The position numbers and the translations under genes were made by a program. 64,000 bases of DNA from a bacterium (GTDB lineage: Bacteria; Myxococcota_A; Polyangia; Nannocystales; Nannocystaceae). Shown in pieces: positions 8,338 through 16,578 of this stretch; position 1 is the stretch's first letter; the number at the start of each line of letters is the position of its first letter. The DNA is taken from assembly GCA_024742475.1 (NCBI GenBank), contig JANSYI010000029.1:1-64000 (forward strand). The letters run 5' to 3'. The notes under the pieces are model-generated. The model worked only from the letters and a program-made list of their open reading frames with translations. It was not told the DNA's origin and did not search any database.

Positions 8338-9903
8338 TCACTGCGCCCACGGGCATTCGAACGCTTCATCGTCCGAAACGCTACACGTGGCCGAGATCTT
8401 GCTGCCTGGGACGCGCGCGACGCCAGGGCGATGCAGCGCCCGGAACTCGGTCGCGGCCCCCGATGCTTGGCAGGTTGGATGTCGGTCGCGGTCGACCGCG
8501 ATGAAGATGCAGCTGTTTGCATCTTCGGGGAGCACGGGAGATCCGTCGCTCGCCAGGTCGCACTGCGCCACGGCCCGCTCTTCCTCACCGGGCACGCGCT
8601 CGCGAAAGACGCAGTCCTCCCCGCGCCCTCCGGCGAGACAGGTGTCCACGCAGGTGGGCTCGAACCGCGCGAGCAGCTGGTCGGTGACCTCGGTGATCGC
8701 CGGCTGAAAGCTCTCTGCACAGACCGAGCTGACGTTGGTGCCCGTCGGGGGCGCGAACGCTTCGGCGAGCTCGAGCAGGCGTACCGGCGGCACAGCGTCG
8801 CCGAACGCGCTCTGGCAGCCGGCGTCGATGCCGTACAGCTCGGCGAACGGAGTCCGTCGGTCGTAGACGACCGGCGCGTCGGGAAAGCCGGTCGGGACGC
8901 CCGCGACGACCGAGACCATCACGTCGACCTCGTCGCTCCCGGTGACGGCTCGCTTGTGGTCTCGAATCGCCTCGAGGAGGTCGACGTACTCCTCCACGGG
9001 CCGCAGGACGGCCTCGTCGGCCGAGACCTCGTTGCCCGAGGCGTCGAGGTTGGCCGACGCGCAGTCCAGCGTGCCGTCGTCCTGCTCGGTGCACCGCACC
9101 CCGGCGTTCCAGCAGCCGACGCTCGTGCCGTCGGAGACCAGCTCTGTGGGGAAGGCCCCGGACGACGAGCAGTCGGCCTCGTCGGTGACGAAGACGACGA
9201 GCAGGATCGCGTCGTCGCGAAGGAACCCGTACTCGTCTTCGGATGACGCGCCCGCCCGCGTGAGGGCCCGCTGCATCGCCCGCAGCGGCGCCTCCACCCC
9301 GCACCCGTCCACGCCTTGGGGCCCCATGCACGCGAACGCCTGCTCGGTGCTGACGTCCTCGGGCAGGTTGGTCGAGCCGAGAATGTTCTCGATCCACGGG
9401 CGCGGCTGCGCGTCCGCATCGACGCTCGTCGTCGTCGGCAGCACGCGCAGGTCGGCCAGCGACTCGGGACAAAGGCTCGTGCACGCGCTCTCCCGAGCGT
9501 CTTCGGCCGGGCTGTAGCCCGGGAGCGTGACGAACTGTTCGAGCCGAGACCGGCAGCTCGACGCGACGAAGTTGCCGTCCTCGGGGCCCGTCGTCGAACA
9601 CGCCGAGTCGGCCACGTCGGTGGTGGTCACCGCGATCCTGTAGTCGGCCGCGATGTCCTCCCGCTCGAGTTCCTCGATCATCGGGGCCAGGTTCGCTGCG
9701 AGGTTGGCCTGCTCGGCCGCCATCGATCCAGAGTTGTCGATGACGAACAGGATGTCGACGTTGCGCAGCGGTGCGATGTCGACGTCGAGCACCGTCTCGG
9801 CCGTACGCGAGAGCTCGACATCCTTGAGCGGGTGCGGGTTACAGGCGACGAGGGCGAGCAGGGCAGCGGGCACAGACAGCGGGGGGAACGGACGCGAACG
9901 CAT
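8338..9903 (-). CDS. Von Willebrand A-type lipoprotein, paralogue 2
   Basis: 521 residues. Lipobox ALVAC with lipidated Cys21. The vWA core DILFVIDNSGSMAAEQANL has an intact DxSxS motif, and VVFVTDEADCS follows about 210 residues later. The gene is a full-length paralogue of the one directly downstream: after the lipobox both continue HPLK, then the metal site, a TTTxxD pair, RPWIENI/RPWLENI, TNLPE, GPQG, YGFLRDxAIL, and AVPPVRL. The pair is most simply explained by tandem duplication. Cys positions are largely shared, so the disulfide pattern is probably conserved. A run of Gs (AAGGGGGGG) before the ATG can serve as ribosome binding site. Function unknown. Extracytoplasmic adhesion or protein binding is inferred from the fold. 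Confidence 0.8.
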   Translation of the reverse strand: MRSRPFPPLSVPAALLALVACNPHPLKDVELSRTAETVLDVDIAPLRNVDILFVIDNSGSMAAEQANLAANLAPMIEELEREDIAADYRIAVTTTDVADSACSTTGPEDGNFVASSCRSRLEQFVTLPGYSPAEDARESACTSLCPESLADLRVLPTTTSVDADAQPRPWIENILGSTNLPEDVSTEQAFACMGPQGVDGCGVEAPLRAMQRALTRAGASSEDEYGFLRDDAILLVVFVTDEADCSSSGAFPTELVSDGTSVGCWNAGVRCTEQDDGTLDCASANLDASGNEVSADEAVLRPVEEYVDLLEAIRDHKRAVTGSDEVDVMVSVVAGVPTGFPDAPVVYDRRTPFAELYGIDAGCQSAFGDAVPPVRLLELAEAFAPPTGTNVSSVCAESFQPAITEVTDQLLARFEPTCVDTCLAGGRGEDCVFRERVPGEEERAVAQCDLASDGSPVLPEDANSCIFIAVDRDRHPTCQASGAATEFRALHRPGVARVPGSKISATCSVSDDEAFECPWAQ

Positions 9904-10000
9904 GCATCCCCCCCTTGCGAGCCGCCGGCCAGCGGCTGCTTCGACGTGGTTTCGCAGACCTAGCGCGCCGGGGCCTGCCTCGCGGAGTCATCGTCGTTGG

Positions 10001-10045
10001 CGACCGCGCCGGCGCGAGGGTCAACCGGGTTGACGACCGCGCCGG
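10001..10045. promoter_or_regulatory. Dyad flanked by a 12-bp direct repeat upstream of vWA paralogue 2
   Basis: GTCAACC-G-GGTTGAC (10020-10034) is a near-perfect 15-bp dyad. It sits between two copies of cgaccgcgccgg (10001-10012 and 10034-10045). The region is the 222-bp gap between der (ending at 10126) and the vWA gene starting at 9903, so it is a candidate operator for the latter. No regulator is identified. Confidence 0.35.
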
Positions 10046-10125
10046 TCGGCGATTCTTGGGAACCTTCCTGTCCGCCGTTCGTGACGACGTGCCCTGCCCA
10101 TCAGGGACACGCGCGTCGATCCGGA

Positions 10126-11493
10126 TCACCCGTGCTGTTTGTGGTCGCCGCCGCGACCTCGGCCGCGCACGACCACGCGGATCGGCACGCCGCGCAGGCT
10201 CCACTTCTTGCGAAAGCGACGGAGCAGGTACTTTTCGTAGGCCTCGGCCAGCGAGCGGCCGTGGTTGGCCGAGATGACGAACAGCGGCGGGGAGCGATCG
10301 GCCTGCGTGATGAAGAGCAGCTTGACCGGGCGCCCCCGCGAAAGCGGCGGGGGGTTGTGCGCGACGGCGGCGCGAAGCTCCTCGTTGAGGTCGGAGGTCG
10401 AGATCCGCTTGTTGAGTGATCCGGCGGTGCGCTTGCACGCCTCGAGCATCGCCTCGAGACCGTGCACGCGGCCCTCGCCGACGTTGCGTCCGTCGCCCAT
10501 GACGGAGGTCTTGACGATGTAGGGGTTCTCGAGGAAGTGAAGCTGCCGCTTCGTCTCCTCCAGCACCTCCCGCGCGCGCTTCTTGTCCGCGGTGATGAGG
10601 TCCCACTTGTGCAGCAGCACGACCACGCCCTTGCCCCGGGTGAAGGCCATGCGGGCGATGCGCTGGTCTTGATCGGTGACCCCTTCGCTCGCGTCGACGG
10701 TGAGCACCACGACCTCGGTCCGCTCCATCGCGCGGATCGACTTGATTGCGGCCAGCTTCTCCTGCGCCCGGGCCACCTGACGGCGGCGGCGCAGCCCGGC
10801 GGTGTCGATCACCACCCAGTCGTCGTTGCCGTGTTTCATGGGCAGGTAGATCGCATCGCGCGTCGTCCCTGGCGTCTCCGAGACGATCACGCGATCCCCT
10901 CCGAGCAGGCTGTTGACCATCGTCGACTTGCCCGCGTTCGGGCGCCCCAAGAACGCGATCCGAATGCCCGGCGGGATGAGCTCGACGTCCTCGTCGTCGG
11001 CCCCGACCTCCTCCAAGATCGTGTCGCACAGCTCGGCGACGCCCCGGCCGTGCACCGCGGAGACGGGAAAGACCTCGCCGACGCCCAGCGCGTAGGACTC
11101 GGCCACGTCATCGTCGCGCTTGGGGGAGTCGGCCTTGTTGGCGACCACGACGACCGGCTTGCCGCCGCGCCGCAGCCGATCGGCGATGTCCTGGTCGGTG
11201 GAGGTCGTCCCGGCGCGCGCGTCGACGACGAACAAGATGAGATCGGCCTCGTCCATGGCCACGTCGGCTTGCGCGGCGATGTGCGCGGGCATCCCCGTGT
11301 CGAGGCTGGGATCGATGCCGCCGGTGTCGACGACCAGAAAGCTCCGTCCCTCCCACTGCGCAACCCCGTACATGCGGTCTCGCGTGACCCCGGGGTTGTC
11401 CTCGACGATCGCCTTGCGCGAGCCGATGAGACGGTTGAACAGCGTGGACTTGCCGACGTTCGGTCGGCCCACGATTGCGACCAATGCGGTCAT
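10126..11493 (-). CDS. der: Ribosome-associated GTPase Der (EngA)
   Basis: 455 residues, normal for the family. Two G domains in tandem: the first has GRPNVGKS (residues 9-16), DTGG and NKAD. The second has GRPNAGKS (about 180), DTAG and then HKWD, where the family norm is NKxD. The C-terminal KH-like domain ends in a basic GRGRGG tail. Der acts in 50S subunit assembly. The ATG overlaps the era stop as ATGA (11490-11493), so translation of both is coupled. The His at residue 295 in the second G4 motif is unusual because the Asn normally contacts guanine. The rest of the domain is intact, so I regard it as functional. Confidence 0.97.
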   Translation of the reverse strand: MTALVAIVGRPNVGKSTLFNRLIGSRKAIVEDNPGVTRDRMYGVAQWEGRSFLVVDTGGIDPSLDTGMPAHIAAQADVAMDEADLILFVVDARAGTTSTDQDIADRLRRGGKPVVVVANKADSPKRDDDVAESYALGVGEVFPVSAVHGRGVAELCDTILEEVGADDEDVELIPPGIRIAFLGRPNAGKSTMVNSLLGGDRVIVSETPGTTRDAIYLPMKHGNDDWVVIDTAGLRRRRQVARAQEKLAAIKSIRAMERTEVVVLTVDASEGVTDQDQRIARMAFTRGKGVVVLLHKWDLITADKKRAREVLEETKRQLHFLENPYIVKTSVMGDGRNVGEGRVHGLEAMLEACKRTAGSLNKRISTSDLNEELRAAVAHNPPPLSRGRPVKLLFITQADRSPPLFVISANHGRSLAEAYEKYLLRRFRKKWSLRGVPIRVVVRGRGRGGDHKQHG

Positions 11494-12458
11494 GAGTCTT
11501 TCTCCTCGCGGTATCCCAAGGTCTCGAGCTTGCTCGGATCCCGGGTCCAGTTCTTGGCGATGTCGATGTTCAGATGAACCTCGGACACTCGCCCGGTGAG
11601 GTTCGCGATGCGCATTTGGCTGCCCTCGCGAAGCTTCTTGATCATGCGTCCACCCTTGCCGATGACCAGGCCCTTTTGGGACGGACGCTCCACGAAGATC
11701 GTGGCGGAGATCCGGTCGACGCGGCTACCCTCGTTGTAGGCGGTCACCACGACCGCGCAGCTGTAGGGGACTTCTTCGCGCAGATGCTCGAACAGCTCGG
11801 CACGGATGAGCTCGGCGGCGTGCCACCGCATGGGACGGTCGGAGAGCGATTCGCCATCGAAGTACCGCGGCCCCTGAGGCAGACGATCGCTGACGAGGGA
11901 CCGCAGCTGCTCGAGCCCCTCTCCGGTTGCAGCGGCGGTTGGCACGATGCCCTCGAAGGGGTGCGCCTCGCTCATCGTCTGCAGGATCGGGATCATCAGG
12001 TCGCGGTCGCGCAGACGATCGATCTTCGTCATGACCAGCGCGATGGGTCGCTGCAGCTCGGCGAGCAGGGACAAGGCCTCCAGGGCCACCTCACCGGGCT
12101 GCCACGCGTGCGCGTCCTCGGCCGAGCGCACCAACGGCGTCTCGACCAGCAAGAGCACCAGGTCGACATCGCGAGCGCCCGCGAGCGCCTGCCCGACCAT
12201 GTACTGGTTGAGCGCAGAGCGGGCGCGGTGAATCCCGGGTGTGTCGACCAGCACGGCCTGAAACGCGTGCTCGGTCCACACGCCCAGCAGCTTCTCGCGC
12301 GTGGTCTGAGGATGGGGCGTAGCCACGGCGAGGGGCTCACCGAGGATCGCGTTGAGCAGGGTCGACTTGCCGACGTTCGGGCGGCCGCAGATCGCGACGA
12401 ACCCGCTGCGGTGTCCGGGCGGGAGCTCGGTCGGAGGATCTGAGGGCGCGTCGGTCAT
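11490..12458 (-). CDS. era: GTPase Era
   Basis: 322 residues from the ATG at 12458, chosen because GTPase homology begins about 18 residues in (GFVAICGRPNVGKST). G3 is DTPG, and G4 reads TKID rather than NKxD, a substitution that also occurs elsewhere in translation GTPases. A type II KH domain follows with the GxxG loop in VIGKGGRMIKKL. Era binds the 3' end of 16S rRNA and helps 30S maturation. The gene is the first of an era-der operon with a 4-bp overlap. The frame is open further upstream, but that part is Arg/Pro/Ala-rich without homology and overlaps the divergent small membrane protein gene. Confidence 0.96.
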   Translation of the reverse strand: MTDAPSDPPTELPPGHRSGFVAICGRPNVGKSTLLNAILGEPLAVATPHPQTTREKLLGVWTEHAFQAVLVDTPGIHRARSALNQYMVGQALAGARDVDLVLLLVETPLVRSAEDAHAWQPGEVALEALSLLAELQRPIALVMTKIDRLRDRDLMIPILQTMSEAHPFEGIVPTAAATGEGLEQLRSLVSDRLPQGPRYFDGESLSDRPMRWHAAELIRAELFEHLREEVPYSCAVVVTAYNEGSRVDRISATIFVERPSQKGLVIGKGGRMIKKLREGSQMRIANLTGRVSEVHLNIDIAKNWTRDPSKLETLGYREEKDS

Positions 12459-12534
12459 CGGGGCGAAGGCGCAGTCTATGGCCGACTTTGCCGGTTTCGT
12501 GCAATGCCGAAAGCCCCTTGATAGGTGTGCAGTC

Positions 12535-12801
12535 ATGCGCACTCGTCTCGAAGGAGCGATGGCTTGGGTCGGCGCCGTCCTCGGTGTCGGCGCCGTGCTG
12601 GCTGCCCTCGCCTCCCTGTGGCCCGATGGCGGAATTCCTGCCTGGCCCGCAGGAACCCTCGGATTGGCGGCCATCGCCGCCTTGGCGTTCGAGGGCGACG
12701 TGCGACCTCGGGCCCTGGGGACGCTATGCGCATGCACCGCGATGCTCGCGTGCAGCCTCGAACTCGCCGGTCTCTGGGTGATCGGAGGCGCACTCCCATG
12801 A
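12535..12801 (+). CDS. Small membrane protein, unknown
   Basis: 88 residues with three hydrophobic stretches (AWVGAVLGVGAVLAALASLW, LGLAAIAALAF, TLCACTAMLACSLELAGLWV). The segments span most of the protein, so it is probably a small integral membrane protein with two or three passes. No family recognised. The start at 12535 is the first ATG, diverging from era 76 bp away. A weak AGGTG lies eight bases before it. It is followed by a PilZ gene on the same strand, 66 bp downstream, with a palindrome between. Confidence 0.5.
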   Translation: MRTRLEGAMAWVGAVLGVGAVLAALASLWPDGGIPAWPAGTLGLAAIAALAFEGDVRPRALGTLCACTAMLACSLELAGLWVIGGALP

Positions 12802-12814
12802 TCATGTTCAGTTG

Positions 12815-12833
12815 TCCTACATGTAGGATTTTT
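12815..12833. promoter_or_regulatory. 14-bp perfect palindrome followed by five Ts
   Basis: TCCTACATGTAGGA (12815-12828) reads the same on both strands and is followed by TTTTT. As RNA it folds into a 5-bp stem with a CAUG loop, so it could be a weak terminator of the small membrane protein gene or an operator for the PilZ gene starting at 12868. A second TCCTAC lies 15 bases further on. Confidence 0.45.
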
Positions 12834-12867
12834 GGGCTCATCGTCCTACCCGCGTCATGCTGCGGGC

Positions 12868-13245
12868 ATGAGCGTGAGCGTGGAACGACGTCGGTCCAGT
12901 CGCATCGACAAAGTCTTTCGGGTGCTGATCTCGACCGAGGAGTGCGGCGACCAATGGTTCGTCGCCCGCAACATCTCCTCGACCGGGATGTTCGTCGAGA
13001 TGCCCGAGCCCCTGCCCCTTCGAACCAAGGTGATCGTGCGCTTCGCGTTGACCGGCAACATCCCCGAGGGGATGGAGGCCTCGGAGAACGACGCGGCGTT
13101 GACCGCCATGGCGAGGGTGCAAAACCACTACTACCTGCAGTTTTCCGACCGCGAGGGACTGCGGGCGCTGTGTGGCGTCGGCCTGCGGTTCCTTCGCTTC
13201 TTGCCCGAAGAGCACCTCACGCCCCCAGCCCACGCCCTTCACTGA
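12868..13245 (+). CDS. PilZ-domain protein (single domain)
   Basis: 125 residues, essentially one PilZ domain. The Arg motif is in VERRRSSRIDKVFRVL (residues about 4-19), and the second motif is NISSTGMFVEM (about 37), matching (D/N)xSxxG. Later strands include KVIVRFAL and CGVGLRFLRF. Both c-di-GMP contacts are present, so it is likely a small cytoplasmic c-di-GMP receptor or adaptor. The ATG at 12868 puts the RxxxR motif near the N-terminus, as is usual for single-domain forms. It is the second PilZ gene in the window and is followed by a lipoprotein gene 25 bp downstream, probably in one transcript. Confidence 0.88.
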   Translation: MSVSVERRRSSRIDKVFRVLISTEECGDQWFVARNISSTGMFVEMPEPLPLRTKVIVRFALTGNIPEGMEASENDAALTAMARVQNHYYLQFSDREGLRALCGVGLRFLRFLPEEHLTPPAHALH

Positions 13246-13270
13246 TGACGGCGCGTCGCGGAGGTGTCCG

Positions 13271-15046
13271 ATGAGCCCCGCACGCGCGCTGGCTGCCGCG
13301 GCGCTCGTCGCGACTGTGACCGGGTGTCCACAGGAGACACCTGAGGTCGAAGTCAACACCTACGTGGGCCGCTCCTTCGAGCGCAACGACCCCGAGCTCG
13401 CCCAGCAGGCCGCCACGAAGGTGCTCGCGGCCCTGGCCGAGGAGTTCGAGGCGCGCACGCCCGAGGCCCCCGCGGCCCTCGAAACGGTGACGACGCACCC
13501 GCCTCGGACGGTCGACGAGCTCGAGGAGCTGGTCAGCGCTGTCCGGCGTGGCCCGCTCGACGAGCTTGCAGGCCCTGCACGTCGGATCGCCGCCGCGGAC
13601 GCCTCGCTCTGGCCCGAGCTGCGCGTGCGGCTGCTCGCCGAACGCAAGGCACCCAAGGGCGACTACCGCTCGCTGCTCTCGGCGATTGGGGGCGACGTGC
13701 CCAACAAGTACGGCTACTTCAAGCTCGCCTGGAAGCGGGCACACGGGTACGATGTCCGACTCAGCCAAGACTGGTTCGAGGACCTGCTCACGCTCCCGCG
13801 AAGCAAGGTGTCGCCCGGCTTGATCCCCGTCTACCGTGACTGCGTGCTGGAGACCGCGTTGCTGCGGGCCGCCTCGAAGGTGGGCGCAGGCGACCCCGCG
13901 CAGGTCGACGACGTCGTCGACGCGCTGCTCGACGCCGCGTATCTGCACCGCGGAACGTTCCGCGATGAAGTGGGACGTGCGCTGGTCGCCGTTGGAGACC
14001 CGGCGATCCCCGCGCTCGTGGTCGCCTCCCTGAGCCCCTCGAACCGCAAGCGCGACCAGGACAAGCCGGAGGTCAAGCGCGCGAAGTATGCCGAGCACGT
14101 GCTCGACAAGATGGATCGCCTGCACCCGGCGCGCGCCACCGAGGCGGTCCGCACGTCCCCGCGGCTGCTCGCGCGGGTGCTCGAGTCCTACGCCGTCCGG
14201 CGGCCCGGCGAAGCGGCGAGCGTCCTGCTCGGCTTCGCCGACGATCGTTCGGTCGAGGTCCGTGCGGCGGCGAGGGCCGCGTTCGACGCCTACGTCTCGG
14301 GGCCCGCACCCAAGTCGGCGGGACGTACCGTGCGCCTGCTCGGCGGCGGTACGGGCCGAGCGCTGGCCTACCTCAACTACCGCGACCGGGCCCGGATCGC
14401 CCTCCGTGAGCAGCTCGGTGCCGATGCCCCGGACCTGCTCGAGCCCGAGTGCGAGGTGGTCCGAGAGGACGGAAAGCTCGACACGCAGTGCGAGCAGCAG
14501 CCCGCCCGCCACACCAAGGCGTACTTCGAGTGGCTCGACGCGCGCCGGCTGAAGGCCCAGCGTGAGGCGGTCGACGCTGCGCTCGCGAGCACGGATCCCG
14601 CCGCCGCCGCGGAGTCGCTCGATCGGCTGATCGCGCAGGGCGAGCTCGCCGAGCCGGTTCGGGTCGCGACGTTCTTTGCCGACTACGCAGCGCAGCTGCG
14701 TGCGCCCGAGCCCGCACGATCCGCGGCGCTCTACCGCAAGGCCTCCATGCTCCTGCGCGGGCACGACGAGGGGCAGGCTCAGGCGCTGCACGCCGAGGCG
14801 CTCGTCGTCGAGGCGAGCCTCGAAGACCTGCCGCGGACCGGCCGGATCATGCTCATCGACCGGGCGCTCGAGGTTCGAGACGACGCCGAGCTCCGCGCCG
14901 ACCGAGCGGCGCTCGCCTCGGCGCCCGCGTTTGAGGCGCCCGCAGTGGATCGGCTCCGGCTTTGGGCGGGAGCGGGCCTCGTCGGCGCCGTCTTGCTCGC
15001 CTGTGGCCTGCTCGGCGCTCCGCTTCGCCGTCGGCTCGACCTTTGA
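13271..15046 (+). CDS. HEAT-repeat-like lipoprotein with C-terminal membrane segment
   Basis: 591 residues from an ATG with a good GGAGGT five bases upstream. Lipobox VATVTGC gives lipidated Cys19. The mature part is almost wholly helical and Leu/Ala/Arg rich, with HEAT-type pairs such as DEVGRALVAVGDPAIPALVV and SVLLGFADDRSVEVRAAARA. Near the end is a hydrophobic segment (GAGLVGAVLLACGLLGAPL) followed by RRRLDL, which suggests a second anchor. A family name cannot be given. Such proteins usually act as scaffolds. It may be cotranscribed with the PilZ gene just before it. Convergent with the PAKAE-repeat gene with only three bases between the stops. Confidence 0.68.
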   Translation: MSPARALAAAALVATVTGCPQETPEVEVNTYVGRSFERNDPELAQQAATKVLAALAEEFEARTPEAPAALETVTTHPPRTVDELEELVSAVRRGPLDELAGPARRIAAADASLWPELRVRLLAERKAPKGDYRSLLSAIGGDVPNKYGYFKLAWKRAHGYDVRLSQDWFEDLLTLPRSKVSPGLIPVYRDCVLETALLRAASKVGAGDPAQVDDVVDALLDAAYLHRGTFRDEVGRALVAVGDPAIPALVVASLSPSNRKRDQDKPEVKRAKYAEHVLDKMDRLHPARATEAVRTSPRLLARVLESYAVRRPGEAASVLLGFADDRSVEVRAAARAAFDAYVSGPAPKSAGRTVRLLGGGTGRALAYLNYRDRARIALREQLGADAPDLLEPECEVVREDGKLDTQCEQQPARHTKAYFEWLDARRLKAQREAVDAALASTDPAAAAESLDRLIAQGELAEPVRVATFFADYAAQLRAPEPARSAALYRKASMLLRGHDEGQAQALHAEALVVEASLEDLPRTGRIMLIDRALEVRDDAELRADRAALASAPAFEAPAVDRLRLWAGAGLVGAVLLACGLLGAPLRRRLDL

Positions 15047-15049
15047 GGC

Positions 15050-15697
15050 TCAGGTCGGAGGCGCCGGCAGTCCGCTGAGCGGGTCCCGGGGCTTCTTCTT
15101 GGTCGAGAGCGACTTCTTCTTCTTGGGCTTCGGCTTGGCCGCGGGCTTTGGCTCGGTCTTTTTGGGCGCAGCCTTCGCGGGCTCGGCCTTCGCGGGCTCG
15201 GCCTTCGCGGGCTCGGCCTTTGCGGGCTCGGCCTTTGCGGGCTCGGCCTTTGCGGGCTCGGCCTTTGTGGGCTCGGCCTTTGTGGGCTCGGCCTTTGCGG
15301 GCTCGGCCTTCGCGGGCTCGGCCTTCGCGGGCTCGACCGGGTCGGCGGGCTGCGCCGAGGCAGGCTGGGCCGCAGGGACCGGAGCCTCGGCGGGGACCTC
15401 GGGGTCGGCGGGATCCGCTGCGCCCGACTCGGAGGCCTCGGCCGACCCGCTGCCGACCATCGCCCACGCGACGCCACCACCGAGCAGCAGCAGGACCGCG
15501 ACGAGCCCGATCCAAAGACCTCCGCCGCCGCCGAGGTTCGACGCCTGCCGCATGGGCTCGTCGGAGAGGTCGAGATCACCCGCAACGAACGAGCCGCTGT
15601 CTCCGGCGCCGAACGAGGGGCCCTGCTCGGGCCCTCCGGCGGCGTTCCCCGAGAACTCGAACCCGGAGTCGCTGGATCCTTGGTGCTTGGATGACAT
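15050..15697 (-). CDS. Single-pass membrane protein with Pro-Ala-Lys-Ala-Glu repeats
   Basis: 215 residues. A Gly/Ser-rich cytoplasmic N-terminus is followed by one membrane segment (LWIGLVAVLLLLGGGVAWAM, about residues 67-86). The rest is low complexity: an acidic Pro/Ala part, eleven PAKAE-type pentapeptides, then a strongly basic tail (KPKPKKKKSLSTKKKP). The Pro/Lys/Glu repeat resembles the periplasm-spanning stalk of TonB-like proteins, but no TonB C-terminal domain is present, so it is not TonB itself. It could span periplasm or bind peptidoglycan. The frame continues upstream but without membrane or repeat features. The ATG at 15697 is the plausible start. Confidence 0.6.
   Translation of the reverse strand: MSSKHQGSSDSGFEFSGNAAGGPEQGPSFGAGDSGSFVAGDLDLSDEPMRQASNLGGGGGLWIGLVAVLLLLGGGVAWAMVGSGSAEASESGAADPADPEVPAEAPVPAAQPASAQPADPVEPAKAEPAKAEPAKAEPTKAEPTKAEPAKAEPAKAEPAKAEPAKAEPAKAEPAKAAPKKTEPKPAAKPKPKKKKSLSTKKKPRDPLSGLPAPPT
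15171..15335 (-). repeat. 11 tandem 15-bp units coding for PAKAE/PTKAE
   Basis: Eleven exact-length units of gccttcgcgggctcg type. Internal units differ at one position (ttc/ttt), and two read gtg in place of gcg, changing Ala to Thr. Sequence similarity between units is near complete, so copy number is likely to vary between strains. Confidence 0.9.
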
Positions 15698-15795
15698 GAG
15701 AGCCTGACCGCTCGTCGCAGCATGCGCCGCGGGGACCCCGGTTGCAATCGGAGCGCACGGCCGCCCGCGCATGTCCCGCGAGGGGGCGTGGCTGG

Positions 15796-15801
15796 TAGCC
15801 T
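15796..15801 (+). promoter_or_regulatory. Candidate -10 hexamer (TAGCCT) before tmk
   Basis: TAGCCT ends eight bases before the ATG at 15810. There is no Shine-Dalgarno-like sequence between. Leaderless-type placement, with no clear -35. Confidence 0.3.
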
Positions 15802-15809
15802 GCGCCCCC

Positions 15810-16418
15810 ATGGCTCGGGGAACGTTCATTGCGCTCGAGGGACTCGATGGAAGCGGCACCTCGACGCAGGCAGAGATGCTCTTCGAGGCGTTGACCGGGC
15901 GGGGGCACACCGTCGTGACGACGCACGAACCCTCGAGGGGGTCCATCGGACAACGCGCGCGCGCGATGCTCGGCGGTGGAGACGGCCAAGTCGATCCGCA
16001 CCTCCTCGCGCTGCTCTTCGCCGCCGATCGCCTCGACCACATCGCTCGCGAGGTCGAGCCCGCCTTGGCGCGCGGTGAGATCGTGGTGTGCGACCGCTAC
16101 GTCATGAGCTCGTGGGCGTACCAATCGCTCGACTGCGACGCGCAATGGGTCGAGACGATCAACGCACGCGCGCCCTGGCCCGACGCGACGTTCCTGCTTC
16201 GCGTCGGTGCCGAAGAGGCGACCCGTCGCGTGCACGCGCGTACGCCCGAGTCGCAGCGCGAAATCTTCGAGACCGAGGCGATTCAGCGCCGTGTCGAGGC
16301 GTCGTACGAAGCCGCGCTCGCGCGAGGGCTCCCCGGCGTCGTCGCGATCGACGGGACCCGATCCATCGCCGACGTCAGCGAAGCGCTCCTGCAGGCGTGC
16401 GACGCACTCGGCCTCTAG
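15810..16418 (+). CDS. tmk: Thymidylate kinase with altered P-loop
   Basis: 202 residues, normal for the family. The N-terminus FIALEGLDGSGTSTQAEML matches the thymidylate kinase P-loop region except that the lysine of GxxGxGK is Thr17. The DRY motif is present (VVCDRYVMSSWAYQS), as is a lid region with basic residues (RVHARTPESQREIFETEAIQRR). The enzyme makes dTDP from dTMP with ATP. Loss of the P-loop Lys would normally cripple a kinase, so either another residue, perhaps a lid Arg, takes its role, or this lineage uses a variant P-loop. No second tmk is in the window. It stands alone, between two genes on the opposite strand. Confidence 0.88.
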   Translation: MARGTFIALEGLDGSGTSTQAEMLFEALTGRGHTVVTTHEPSRGSIGQRARAMLGGGDGQVDPHLLALLFAADRLDHIAREVEPALARGEIVVCDRYVMSSWAYQSLDCDAQWVETINARAPWPDATFLLRVGAEEATRRVHARTPESQREIFETEAIQRRVEASYEAALARGLPGVVAIDGTRSIADVSEALLQACDALGL

Positions 16419-16460
16419 AGAGGCGAACCGCTAAACCCCGCGCGCCATAACAGCGCCCCC

Positions 16461-16472
16461 GAAACGCGTTTC
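16461..16472. other. 12-bp palindrome GAAACGCGTTTC between convergent genes
   Basis: A perfect palindrome in the 160-bp space between the stops of tmk and the PDZ lipoprotein gene. It could form a short hairpin, but there is no T tract. Possible weak terminator or protein site. Confidence 0.35.
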
Positions 16473-16578
16473 TGCGTTGGTCAGGTCTCGTAGTGTGCCC
16501 AACACAGCTTCGCCTTCCCGCCTTGAACCGCGTTCCGCTGACGCCGTTCTGCCCCACGCGGTGTAGCGGATCGGCGCT

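Noticed and set aside
6053..8707. Long plus-strand open frame over the vWA gene
   Set aside because: Mirror of the minus-strand lipoprotein. No recognisable content.
12815..12828. Copper-type operator (TACAnnTGTA) reading of the palindrome
   Set aside because: The two central bases of that motif are missing, and there is no related gene nearby.
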